A stretch of DNA of 64,000 nt from Variovorax sp. 54 (GTDB taxonomy: Bacteria; Pseudomonadota; Gammaproteobacteria; Burkholderiales; Burkholderiaceae_C), in assembly GCF_002754375.1 (NCBI RefSeq), contig NZ_PEFF01000001.1, positions 5,783,501 to 5,847,500 on the forward strand, given 5' to 3'. Below, piece after piece: positions 38,246 to 47,478 of this stretch; position 1 is the first letter of the stretch; the number at the start of each line of letters is the position of its first letter. The translations under genes were made by a program, and so were the position numbers. Below the pieces are notes generated by a model, which saw only the letters and a list, made by a program, of their open reading frames with translations, was not told the DNA's origin and did no database searches.

Positions 38246-38300
38246 TGACGGTTTGCCCATTTCTGGTGCGTCCGGCCTCTCATTTCAAGGTTTTCTCCCC

Positions 38301-41300
38301 ATGAACAAAGCACATCGCAGCCTCTGGAACTCGTCGCTGGGGGCCTGGGTGGCCGCACCTGAAACCGCGCGTGCCTCGGGCAAGTCGGGCGCGGGCTCGA
38401 CGGTGCGTGCGGCTGTCCTGGCCGCGGGCCTGACCGTGGCCGGCGCTGCCGCACTGGCTGCCGGAGGCGCAGGCGGGGCAGGGGATTTTGAGAGTGGTGG
38501 CGCGGGCGGCGATGTGGGGCAGGCTGGTGCTTCGACGTTCTTTGGCGCTGGTGGTGCGGCCGGTGCGTTGCCGGGCGCCAACGGAGCCGATGGTGTACTC
38601 AACCCTACGCCGACGGCGGCCGGCGGAGGTGGCGGTGGCGCGTCCGGTACCTCGCAGTCGCCGATCGGTGGCAATGGCGGCAATGGCGGCGAAACAACAG
38701 CCGGCGGAATCGAGAGCTACGGCGGCGGCGGTGGCGGTGCGGGTGGCCATGGCTACGTGGCATCTACCGATGTCGTCAACGCGCTGGCAGCCCAAGGCGG
38801 GAATGGCGGCAACGGCAGCGTCGGACTCACTGGTGGTACCGCGGGCGGTGGCGGCGGCGGTGGTGGGGGGGGCGACGGGGGGCACGGGCTTGCGGTCAGC
38901 GGGACCGTGGCGACGGTCACGAATGCCCAGGGCGGCAGCGTGTCCGGCGGCAAGGGCGGCAATGGCGGAGCGGGCGAGGGCGTTGCCCGCGCCGGGGGGG
39001 CGATCGGCAATGGCGGCAGCGGTGGTCGCGGCGGGGCGGGCCTCTCGCTCTCAGGCGCCGGGCTTTCCCTTGTCAACGCCGGCAGCATCACCGGTGGCCA
39101 TGGCGGCGCGGGGGGCGGCAGCACGGACGCAGCCGCAGGCGCGGCGGGCGCGGGTGGAGAAGGCGTCGTCGCCAGCGGTGCCACGCACATCGTCAACAGC
39201 GGCACCATCTCGGGGGGACTCTCCGGCGATGGCGTCACCCGCGCGAACGCCATCACCTTCAACGCAGGCAACGCGTCGCTCACGCTGCAGACGGGGTCGG
39301 CGCTGAACGGCCAGGTGGTTGCCCTCGGCAGCGGCAACACCCTGAATCTCCAGGGCACCGGCAGCGAAGACGATGCGATGTCGGGCTTCTCGCGCGTCAA
39401 GGCCCACAGCGGCAGCCGGTGGACGCTGACCGGCGCGTTCCTGCCCTCGGGGGACCTTACGGTCACCGTCGACGGCACCGGCCCCACGCCCGCGCATCTG
39501 GCCATGAACGGCGTCATCTCCGGCGCCGGCAGTCTCACGGCCGACGGCGGCGGCACGCTGGCGCTGGGCGCTGCCAACACCTACATCGGCGGAACGACGA
39601 TCAAGACAGGCACCACGGTGCAGATCGGCACGGCCGGCGCGCTCGGCGCCGGCACAGTCACGCTCGAAGGCGGCAAGCTGACCGCCACCGCGAGCCTCAA
39701 CCTGACCAACTCCTTGCTCTTCGCCAACGGACAGCGCAGTACGGTGGCCGCCGCCAGTGGCACGACCATCGGCATCGATGGTGGACTCTGGCTCCGCGAT
39801 GGGGCGACCGCCGTTTTCGGCAATGCCGTTGAAAACGGCACCATCCGCTTCGGCAGCAACGGCGCCGCCGGCCTCTATCCGGCTGCCGCGGTCGTCGTGG
39901 CCGGCGGCACGCTGCAGGCGGCGGGAGCCACTGTCCCCGATTTCATCTTCTCCCGCGTTGCCTCCACCACAGTGGACAAGGGCGCCACGCTTGACCTGAA
40001 CGGATACAACGCCACCATCCGCAACCTGCAGGGCGCCGGAACGCTGAACACCCGGACCGGCAATGGCCCGGTCCAGACCACGAGGGTGGAGTCCGGCGCG
40101 TTCTCGGGCGCGATCACCGGCACGGGCCAGCTGGTGAAGACGACGGCGGGCACCCTGACCCTGACTGGCGCCAACACCTACAGCGGCGGTACCGTCCTCA
40201 ACGACGGCACGCTGCAATTCGGCGCCGCATCGGCCCTGTCGCAGAACACGGCGTACACCGTGAATGGCGGCGTGCTGGACCTGAACAGCTTCAACCTGCG
40301 TGCATCGAGCCTGTCGGGCACCGGCGGCGCAGTTCAGTTGGGGAGCGCGACCCTGACGGTCGGGTCGGCCAACGCGAGCACCACGTTCGCGGGCAGCATC
40401 GACGGCACGGGCTCGCTGGTCAAGGAGGGCTCGGGCACCCTGACGCTCTCGGGCTCGAACACCTACACCGGTGGCACGACGGTCAGCGCCGGCACCTTGC
40501 AGATCGGCAGCGGCGGCTCCACCGGCAGCATCGTCGGCAACGTCACCAACCATGCGGCGCTGGTCTTCAACCGATCGAACGATGCGGTCTTCGCAGGCCC
40601 CATCACTGGCACCGGCAGCGTGACGAAGACCGGCGCGGGCACGCTGGTCTACACCGGCAACGGCACCTACACCGGCGGCACGACCCTCAACGGTGGCACC
40701 CTGGAGATCCGCGACAGCGGCAGCATCGTCGGCAACATCGCCAACAACGCCGCGCTGGTGTTCAACCGCAGCGCCGACACCACCTTCGCCGGCGACATCA
40801 GCGGCACCGGCAGCCTCCTGCAGAAGGGCGCGCGCAAGCTGACTCTGACCGGCGACAACAGCTTCACGGGCACCACCACCGTCGTGGCCGGCAACATCCT
40901 GCAGATCGGCGCGGGCGGCACCACCGGCAGCATCACGGGGAACATCAGCAACGACGGCGACCTGGTCTTCGACCGCACGGGCGAGCTGAGCTACGCGGGC
41001 GTCATCAGCGGCACCGGCACCCTGTCCAAGAGCGGCACGGGCGTGCTGGAGCTGACGGGCGCCAGCACCTACAGCAGCGCGACCGAGGTCAACGCCGGCA
41101 CGCTGCGCGTGAACAACGCCACGGGCAGCGCCACGGGCACGGGCACGGTGCAAGTCAAGAACGGCGCCACGCTGAGCGGCGGCGGAACGATCGCAGGCCA
41201 GGTCACCATCGCCAACGGCGCGACGCTGGCACCGGGCAGCAACCTGGGCACGCTGACCACCGGCATGCTGCGCTTCGACCCGGGCGCTTTCCTGAGCTAC

Positions 41301-44300
41301 GAACTGGGCCAGGCCGGCACGATCGGCGGTCCGCTCAACGACCTCGTGGAAGTCAACGGCGGCCTCGTGCTCGACGGCACGCTCAACGTCGCGGAGGCGC
41401 CCGGCGGTACCTTCGGGCCCGGGCTGTACCGCTTGATCAGCTACACCGGCTCGCTGATCGACAACGGCTTGAACATCGGCACGGCGCCCGCGGGCACGAC
41501 AGCCGGCGACCTGCACGTGCAGTCGTCGGTGCGCGGCGAGATCAACCTGATCAACAGCAAGGGCGTCGATCTTGGCTTCTGGGACGGCTCGGGCGGCGAC
41601 GCTGCCAGCTACAACGACGGCACGATCGGCGGCGGCTCCGGCATCTGGCGCATCGGCAACTCCAAGCTCAACGACCCGTCCGACAGCTGGACCGGCGCCA
41701 ACGGCAAGACCAACGCCGGCTGGAAGCAGAACCAGTTCGCGCTGTTCGGCGGCACGGCCGGCACGGTCACCGTGGACAACACCGGCGGCGCGATCAGCAT
41801 CGACGGCGCGCAGTTTTCCACCAGCGGCTATGTCGTCACCGGCGACGCGCTGACGCTGGGCAACGCCAACACGGTCATCAAGGTCGGCGACGGCACGGCC
41901 TCGGGGGCGCAGATGCAGGCCACCATCGCGTCGGTGTTGACCGGCGCGGGCGGCCTCACCAAGGACGACCTGGGCACGCTGATCCTCAAAGGCGCCAACA
42001 CCTACACCGGCGGGACGCTCGTGCGCGCGGGCACGCTGCAGGGCGATACCACCAGCCTGCGGGGCGCCATCGTCAACAACGCCCAGGTGGCCTTCGACCA
42101 GGTGGCCAGCGGCAGCTTCGCGGGCACGATGAGCGGCACGGGCAGCCTGCGCAAGATCGGCAGCGGCGAACTGCTGCTCACGGCGGCCAACACCTACAAG
42201 GGCGGCACGCAGGTCGACGGCGGCACCTTGAACGTGGGCGTGACAGGCGCGGTGGGAACCGGCCCGGTGGGCGTGAACAGTGGCGCGGCCTTGATCTTCA
42301 GCGGCAGTGCGGACGCGGAAAGCCTGAAGATCACGGCAGGCGCCACCCAGCCGGGCAATGGCGGCTTCGTCCAGTTCCAGGACAACGCCTCGGCCGGCCA
42401 CGCGACCCTGGTTGCGCAGGCCGGCGGCTCGATCGACTTCCGTGGCAACGCGACGGCCGGCAACGCCACCATCGAGAACCGCGGTGGCGAGGTCATGGTC
42501 TGGTTCAACGCCAACGCGGGCAAGGCCCACATCACCAACTTCGCCGGCGGCGCGACCAACATCTGGGGCGATGCTTCCGCCGGGCAGGCGACGATCGTCA
42601 ATGAGCGCGACGGCGTGCTGGACATTCGCGACAACGCAACGGCCGCGCAGGCGAGCGTGGTGAACAAGGCGGGTGGCACGGTCTTCCTGTCCAAGCTCGG
42701 CACACCCGGCATCACCATCGGTTCGCTCGAAGGCGCCGGCCGCGTGCTGCTCGGCGCGAAGGCGCTGACGACGGGCGCCCTCAACACCGACACCGAAATC
42801 TCGGGCGTGATCTCCGGTGTCGGCGGCTCGCTGGTGAAGGTCGGCACGGGCGCGCTCACCTTGTCAGGCGAGAACACGCACACCGGCGGCACGGCGCTGC
42901 GCCAGGGCCGGCTGAACGTGGGCCATAGCCAGGCGCTGGGCACAGGCACGCTGTCGATGGACGACGACACCACGCTGGGCTTCAGCGCGAACGGCCTGAC
43001 TATCGCCAACACCATCAAGCTCACCGGCAACAACGACCCGGTCATCGACACGGGCGCGTTCAGCGGCACGCTGAGCGGTGCGATCAGCGGCGGCGGTTTC
43101 ATCACCAAGCAGGGCACAGGCACGCTGACGCTGTCGGGCGCCAACACCTACACCGGCGCGACGAACGTGGCAGAGGGCACGTTGAAGGCCGGTGCGGTGA
43201 ACACGCTGAGCGCAGCCTCGGCACACAGCGTGGCCACCGGTGCCACACTCGACCTGGCGGGCTTCAACCAGACCGTCGCGTCATTGGCCAACGGCGGCAC
43301 CGTGTCGCTGGCCGGCGCGACCGCAGGCACGACGCTCACGGTCAAGGGCGCCTACGTCGGCACCAACGGTGTGCTCAAGCTGAGCACGACGCTCAACGGC
43401 ACCGGCCCCTCCGACCGCCTCGTGCTCGACGGCCCCACAGCCATCGCCAGCGGCAAGACCCAGGTGCAGATCAGCAACCTCGGCGGCCTGGGCGCTCTCA
43501 CGAGTGGCAACGGCATCGAGGTCATCACCGCGCAGAACGGCGCGACCAGCACTGCGCAGACGAGCAAGGACGCCTTCTCGCTGGCCGGCGGCCACGTCGA
43601 CGCAGGCGCCTACGAGTACCGCCTGCACGCCGCCGATGCAAGCGGCGCAGGCGAGAACTGGTACCTGCGCTCCACCACCGACGCGGTGGCACCGGGCCAG
43701 CCGGTGGGCCTGCCCGTGGTCACGTACCGCCCGGAAGCGGCGCTCTACGCCGCGCTGCCGAGCCAGCTGCGCCAGGGCAACCTCGCGATGCTGGGCGATG
43801 TGCGCAAGCGCGTGGGCGACGACGATGTGAAGGGCACACCGACCGGCTCGGACCGCCGTGCCTGGGCCCGCGTGCTATCCACCGACATCGACATCCAGCA
43901 GGGCGGCACCGTCTCGCCCAGCAGCAAGGGCCGCCTGACCGGCTTCCAGGCCGGCACGGACCTGCTCGCCACGCCGAACTGGCGCGCCGGCCTGTACGTG
44001 GGCCAGCTCGACGGCGACGCGCGCGTGAGCGGCTTTGCCAGCGGCATCCGCAATCTGGGCGTGGGCCGCAACGACCTGCGCAGCCAGTACGTCGGCGTGT
44101 ACGGCACTTACAACGCCGACAGCGGCCTGTATGCAGATGTCGTGGTGCAGTCGGGCCGTCACCGCTACACGGTCGAGCCGATGCTGGGTGCGGGCGTGGG
44201 TGGCAAGGGGAACAGCCTGCTGGGCTCGATCGAAGTGGGGCAAGCCTTCGCGATCGGCAACAGTGGTTGGAGCGTCGAGCCTCAGCTGCAGCTGATCCAT

Positions 44301-44681
44301 CACCACATGGACCTGGGCAATTCGGCCATCGTCGGCGCCATCGCACAGCCCCAAGCCGACAGCGGCTGGCTCGCCCGCGCAGGCGTGCGGGTCAAGGGCC
44401 AGATCGACACCGGCCTGGGCGTGTTGCAGCCGTACGGACGCGTCAACGTCTACAAGACGTCGAGCGGCACCGACATCGCACGCTTCGTGAACGGCGCGAC
44501 CACGACCGACATCGCAGCACCGACCGGCGGCACCAGCACCGAACTGGCGGGCGGCTTCACGCTGGCCCTGAGCCAGACGACCAGCCTGTACGGCGAAGTC
44601 GGCAAGCTGTGGTCGTCGGGCGGCGATGCCAAGGTGAAGAGCTCGGTCAACGGCTCGCTCGGCGTGCGGGTCAAGTGGTAG
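38301..44681 (+). CDS. Giant autotransporter adhesin with PATR repeats
   Basis: A 2126-residue type Va autotransporter. The N-terminus MNKAHRSLWNSSLGAWVAAP is an extended signal peptide region, followed by a normal signal core ending near residue 54. Residues about 55-310 are an extreme Gly-rich stretch. Ten copies of the autotransporter-associated beta-strand repeat (pattern GTLTLSGxNTYTGGT..GTLQIG) lie between about 415 and 1630 and should form a long beta-helix. Residues about 1850-2126 are the outer-membrane beta-barrel, ending GVRVKW. The role is probably adhesion or aggregation. The start at 38301 is fixed by the ESPR. Confidence 0.92.
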   Translation: MNKAHRSLWNSSLGAWVAAPETARASGKSGAGSTVRAAVLAAGLTVAGAAALAAGGAGGAGDFESGGAGGDVGQAGASTFFGAGGAAGALPGANGADGVLNPTPTAAGGGGGGASGTSQSPIGGNGGNGGETTAGGIESYGGGGGGAGGHGYVASTDVVNALAAQGGNGGNGSVGLTGGTAGGGGGGGGGGDGGHGLAVSGTVATVTNAQGGSVSGGKGGNGGAGEGVARAGGAIGNGGSGGRGGAGLSLSGAGLSLVNAGSITGGHGGAGGGSTDAAAGAAGAGGEGVVASGATHIVNSGTISGGLSGDGVTRANAITFNAGNASLTLQTGSALNGQVVALGSGNTLNLQGTGSEDDAMSGFSRVKAHSGSRWTLTGAFLPSGDLTVTVDGTGPTPAHLAMNGVISGAGSLTADGGGTLALGAANTYIGGTTIKTGTTVQIGTAGALGAGTVTLEGGKLTATASLNLTNSLLFANGQRSTVAAASGTTIGIDGGLWLRDGATAVFGNAVENGTIRFGSNGAAGLYPAAAVVVAGGTLQAAGATVPDFIFSRVASTTVDKGATLDLNGYNATIRNLQGAGTLNTRTGNGPVQTTRVESGAFSGAITGTGQLVKTTAGTLTLTGANTYSGGTVLNDGTLQFGAASALSQNTAYTVNGGVLDLNSFNLRASSLSGTGGAVQLGSATLTVGSANASTTFAGSIDGTGSLVKEGSGTLTLSGSNTYTGGTTVSAGTLQIGSGGSTGSIVGNVTNHAALVFNRSNDAVFAGPITGTGSVTKTGAGTLVYTGNGTYTGGTTLNGGTLEIRDSGSIVGNIANNAALVFNRSADTTFAGDISGTGSLLQKGARKLTLTGDNSFTGTTTVVAGNILQIGAGGTTGSITGNISNDGDLVFDRTGELSYAGVISGTGTLSKSGTGVLELTGASTYSSATEVNAGTLRVNNATGSATGTGTVQVKNGATLSGGGTIAGQVTIANGATLAPGSNLGTLTTGMLRFDPGAFLSYELGQAGTIGGPLNDLVEVNGGLVLDGTLNVAEAPGGTFGPGLYRLISYTGSLIDNGLNIGTAPAGTTAGDLHVQSSVRGEINLINSKGVDLGFWDGSGGDAASYNDGTIGGGSGIWRIGNSKLNDPSDSWTGANGKTNAGWKQNQFALFGGTAGTVTVDNTGGAISIDGAQFSTSGYVVTGDALTLGNANTVIKVGDGTASGAQMQATIASVLTGAGGLTKDDLGTLILKGANTYTGGTLVRAGTLQGDTTSLRGAIVNNAQVAFDQVASGSFAGTMSGTGSLRKIGSGELLLTAANTYKGGTQVDGGTLNVGVTGAVGTGPVGVNSGAALIFSGSADAESLKITAGATQPGNGGFVQFQDNASAGHATLVAQAGGSIDFRGNATAGNATIENRGGEVMVWFNANAGKAHITNFAGGATNIWGDASAGQATIVNERDGVLDIRDNATAAQASVVNKAGGTVFLSKLGTPGITIGSLEGAGRVLLGAKALTTGALNTDTEISGVISGVGGSLVKVGTGALTLSGENTHTGGTALRQGRLNVGHSQALGTGTLSMDDDTTLGFSANGLTIANTIKLTGNNDPVIDTGAFSGTLSGAISGGGFITKQGTGTLTLSGANTYTGATNVAEGTLKAGAVNTLSAASAHSVATGATLDLAGFNQTVASLANGGTVSLAGATAGTTLTVKGAYVGTNGVLKLSTTLNGTGPSDRLVLDGPTAIASGKTQVQISNLGGLGALTSGNGIEVITAQNGATSTAQTSKDAFSLAGGHVDAGAYEYRLHAADASGAGENWYLRSTTDAVAPGQPVGLPVVTYRPEAALYAALPSQLRQGNLAMLGDVRKRVGDDDVKGTPTGSDRRAWARVLSTDIDIQQGGTVSPSSKGRLTGFQAGTDLLATPNWRAGLYVGQLDGDARVSGFASGIRNLGVGRNDLRSQYVGVYGTYNADSGLYADVVVQSGRHRYTVEPMLGAGVGGKGNSLLGSIEVGQAFAIGNSGWSVEPQLQLIHHHMDLGNSAIVGAIAQPQADSGWLARAGVRVKGQIDTGLGVLQPYGRVNVYKTSSGTDIARFVNGATTTDIAAPTGGTSTELAGGFTLALSQTTSLYGEVGKLWSSGGDAKVKSSVNGSLGVRVKW
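39544..43193 (+). repeat. Ten degenerate PATR coding repeats within the autotransporter
   Basis: Ten copies of a roughly 27-codon unit are spread through the passenger-coding region at irregular distances. Examples are TLTLSGSNTYTGGTTV, TLILKGANTYTGGTLV, ELLLTAANTYKGGTQV and TLTLSGANTYTGATNV. DNA conservation is highest over codons for ANTYTGGT (for example GCCAACACCTACACCGGC at 41995 and 43140), so recombination between copies could change passenger length. Confidence 0.85.
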
Positions 44682-44691
44682 GCGGGTAGCT

Positions 44692-45726
44692 TCAAGCCTC
44701 GGGGTCGGGCCCCGGCCGCCGCCGGTACGACCCCGGCGCCCCGCCGGTCCAGGTCTTGAATGCACGCTGGAACGCCGCGCTGTCCGAGAAGCCCAGCTCC
44801 TCGGCGAGCGTCGCCAGCGGCACGGTGCTGGTGTTCAGGCGCACGATGGCCACGTCGCGCCGCAGCTGGTCCTTGAGCGACTGGAACGAAGTGCCCTCGG
44901 TTCCCAGGTGGCGCTGCAGCGTGCTCACCGACATGTGCAGGCTGCGCGCGGTCGTGGCCAAGTCGGTCCAGGCCGGGCGGTGCTGCTGCAGCACGGTGCG
45001 CACGCGCGCGCTCACGGCCAGCTCGCCCAGCGGCGGCAGGATCACGTGGGCCGGCGCGGCGGCCAGGAAGTCGCGCATGGCGCGTGCGTCGCGGTGGATC
45101 GGCGTGGCCAGTGCGCTCGCGTCGAACCACACGGCCGACAGCGGCTGGCCGAACTGCAGCGGCGCGGGAAACACCTTGCTGTAGCCGGCCGCGTAGGGCG
45201 GCTGCTCGAAGCCGAAGTCGAAGCGGCGCGCCGTCAGACGGCCGCCGTGCAGCCAGGCGAAGAGCCGCCAGTACACGCGCAGCATCAGCTCGTGCAAGAA
45301 GTTCAGCGGCGTGCTCGGCATGCCCTGCACCCGCAGGCCGAAGCCCGCGAGCGGCCCCTCGCGCAGCACCACCATCTCGAGGTCGTCCTGCAGCAGGCTG
45401 AAGGCGCGGGCCACGCGCCGCAGCGCCACCTCGAGCGTGGGCGCGCCCATCGTGGCGCGCGTCATGAGCGCGAAGCTGCCGCAGCGCAGGCGGCGCGACA
45501 GGAAGCACAGGGCCTCGTCGTCCAGCCGCTCCATCAGCAGCGCGAACAGCGCCACGTACTGCTCGGCCGTGACGCGCGCGCCCGGCGCGTCGAGCAGGGC
45601 GGGGGCGATGCCCGCGTCCTGCAGCGCGGTGTCGATGCAGATGGGCGCGTTGTCGCCGCGCGCACGCACGCCCGAGAGCATGCCCTGGACGAACACGATC
45701 GGGATGGTGACGGGCGGTTGCAGCAT
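44692..45726 (-). CDS. AraC-family transcriptional regulator
   Basis: A 344-residue regulator with an N-terminal ligand-binding domain of the Arabinose_bd/OruR type (FALMTRATMGAPTLEVALRR) and a C-terminal AraC double helix-turn-helix (ARSLHMSVSTLQRHLGTEG; LAEELGFSDSAAFQRAFKTW). It is divergent from the acyl-CoA synthetase operon, which it probably activates in response to a fatty-acid-like inducer. The start at ATG 45726 (MLQPPVTIPI) gives the usual length; the frame remains open far upstream. It ends ten bases from the convergent autotransporter gene. Confidence 0.88.
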   Translation of the reverse strand: MLQPPVTIPIVFVQGMLSGVRARGDNAPICIDTALQDAGIAPALLDAPGARVTAEQYVALFALLMERLDDEALCFLSRRLRCGSFALMTRATMGAPTLEVALRRVARAFSLLQDDLEMVVLREGPLAGFGLRVQGMPSTPLNFLHELMLRVYWRLFAWLHGGRLTARRFDFGFEQPPYAAGYSKVFPAPLQFGQPLSAVWFDASALATPIHRDARAMRDFLAAAPAHVILPPLGELAVSARVRTVLQQHRPAWTDLATTARSLHMSVSTLQRHLGTEGTSFQSLKDQLRRDVAIVRLNTSTVPLATLAEELGFSDSAAFQRAFKTWTGGAPGSYRRRPGPDPEA

Positions 45727-45785
45727 GCGTGAGCGGATCAGACCCGACGGCGGCGCGGGTGTCGATTGAGGTTTTCTGCCATGCG

Positions 45786-45807
45786 GGCGATGCGAAGCGC
45801 AATCGCC
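45786..45807. promoter_or_regulatory. Imperfect dyad in the AraC/acyl-CoA synthetase divergent region
   Basis: GGCGATGCG-AAG-CGC-A-ATCGCC: a 22-base inverted repeat with one bulged base, midway in the 139-base gap. It could be a regulator site or only a hairpin of the leader. Nothing else stands out in this gap. Confidence 0.3.
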
Positions 45808-45865
45808 GCGGCACGGCGCGGTTTCTACCATGCGTTCACACAAGAACCGAACGGAGACAACCGCC

Positions 45866-47425
45866 ATGTACCAGACCCAGTCGCTGCACCGCAGCGTGCA
45901 GCAGCACCCCGACCGGATCGCCGTGCGCGCCGCCGGCCGCACCCTGAGCTTTCGCGCGTATGCCGAGCGCGTCGCGCGCCTCGCAGGCGCCCTGCAGGGG
46001 CTCGGCATGCAGGCGGGCGACCGCGTGGCGATGCTGGCGCTCAACTCGGCGCGCTACCTCGAGTACCAGATGGCCGTGCCCTGGGGCGGCGGCGTGCTCA
46101 ACCCCTGCAACATCCGCTGGTCGGCCGCTGAAATTTTGTATTCGCTCGAAGACTCGGGCTCCTCGCTGCTGCTGGTGGACGACACCTTCCGCGCGGTGGT
46201 CGAGCAGATGCGCGGGCAGGCGACCAGCCTGCGCGAGGTGATCTACTGCGGCGACGGCCCCACGCCGCCCGGCATGCACGGCTACGAGGCGCTGCTGGAG
46301 GCCGCCTCGCCCGTGCCCGATGTGGGCCGCCGTGGCGAAGACCTGGCCGGCATCTTCTACACCGGCGGCACCACGGGTTTTCCCAAGGGCGTGATGCTGA
46401 GCCACACCAACATGGGCAGTTCGGGGCTGGCGCTGCATGCCGAAGGCCTGGCGTCGCCCGACGGCTGCTACCTGCATGCCGCGCCGATGTTCCACCTGGC
46501 CGACATGGGCCTGGCCGCACCGCACTGGCTGGAGGGCAACACGCACGCGATCATTCCGGCCTTCAGCCCTGAAGCGGTGCTGAACGCCATCGAAAAAGAC
46601 CGCGTCACGCATGCGCTGCTGGTGCCGACCATGATCCAGATGCTGGTCGACCATCCGGCGATGCGCGAGCCGCGCGACCTCAGCAGCCTGAAGTGCATCA
46701 CCTACGGCGCCTCGCCGATCTCGGAGGCGGTGCTGACCCGTGCGATGGCGGCCTTCCCGGGCGTGGACTTCGTGCAGGCCTACGGCATGACCGAGCTGTC
46801 GCCGCTGGCCACCATCAATCCGGCGCGCAACCACACGGCCGAAGGCCAGCGCCGGGGCAAGCTGCGCTCGGCCGGCCGCGCGAGCTACTGCACCGAGGTG
46901 CGCATCGTCGACGGCGAAGGCGTCGAGGTGCCGCGCGGCACCGTGGGCGAGGTCGCGGTGCGCGGCCCCAACGTGATGCAGGGTTACTGGAACCAGCCCG
47001 CGCAAACGGCCGCGGCTGTGCGCGGCGGCTGGATGCACACAGGCGACGGCGCGTACATGGACGACGACGGCTACATCTTCGTGGTCGACCGCTTGAAGGA
47101 CATGATCATCAGCGGCGGCGAGAACATCTATTCGGCCGAGGTCGAGAACGCCATCAACCAGCACCCAGCCGTCGCGGCCTGCGCCGTCATCGGCATTCCA
47201 AGCGAGGCGTGGGGCGAGGCCGTGCACGCGGTGCTCGTGCTCAAGCCGGGGCAGCAGTTGGCGGCCGACGGGCTCATTACGCATTGCAAGGCGCTGATTG
47301 CGGCCTACAAGTGCCCGCGCAGCGTGGCGGTGGTCGAGGCGTTGCCGCTCTCGGGCGCGGGCAAGGTGCTCAAGACCCGGTTGCGCGAACCCTTTTGGCA
47401 AGACCGCCAACGAAGCGTAGCCTGA
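45866..47425 (+). CDS. Acyl-CoA synthetase (AMP-forming)
   Basis: A 519-residue ANL-superfamily ligase that activates a carboxylic acid via acyl-AMP to the CoA ester. The P-loop is YTGGTTGFPKG; other motifs are YGMTELSP (A5) and the hinge region VVDRLKDMIISGGENIYSAE. The catalytic lysine is in SGAGKVLKT near the C-terminus. It opens a beta-oxidation-like operon, so its substrate is probably the entry compound of that pathway, a medium/long or modified fatty acid. The start at 45866 is preceded by CGGAGACAACC. Confidence 0.9.
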   Translation: MYQTQSLHRSVQQHPDRIAVRAAGRTLSFRAYAERVARLAGALQGLGMQAGDRVAMLALNSARYLEYQMAVPWGGGVLNPCNIRWSAAEILYSLEDSGSSLLLVDDTFRAVVEQMRGQATSLREVIYCGDGPTPPGMHGYEALLEAASPVPDVGRRGEDLAGIFYTGGTTGFPKGVMLSHTNMGSSGLALHAEGLASPDGCYLHAAPMFHLADMGLAAPHWLEGNTHAIIPAFSPEAVLNAIEKDRVTHALLVPTMIQMLVDHPAMREPRDLSSLKCITYGASPISEAVLTRAMAAFPGVDFVQAYGMTELSPLATINPARNHTAEGQRRGKLRSAGRASYCTEVRIVDGEGVEVPRGTVGEVAVRGPNVMQGYWNQPAQTAAAVRGGWMHTGDGAYMDDDGYIFVVDRLKDMIISGGENIYSAEVENAINQHPAVAACAVIGIPSEAWGEAVHAVLVLKPGQQLAADGLITHCKALIAAYKCPRSVAVVEALPLSGAGKVLKTRLREPFWQDRQRSVA

Positions 47426-47478
47426 GCACTGCCCACCATTTTTTTTTCTTCTTTACTCATTCATTTCAGGAGCCTCTC

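Noticed and set aside
38461..39200. Dense GGN-type repeats suggesting a CRISPR or satellite array
   Set aside because: The units are irregular, in frame, and encode a Gly-rich stretch after a clear signal peptide; there are no unique spacers of constant size.
39051..42530. Long minus-strand open frame opposite the autotransporter
   Set aside because: It mirrors the repetitive passenger-coding region; its apparent repeats are the reverse of the PATR and Gly-rich repeats, and no family motif or ribosome binding site is seen.
47439..47447. Nine-T run as a terminator after the acyl-CoA synthetase gene
   Set aside because: No stable stem precedes it, and the thiolase gene follows at once in the same operon.
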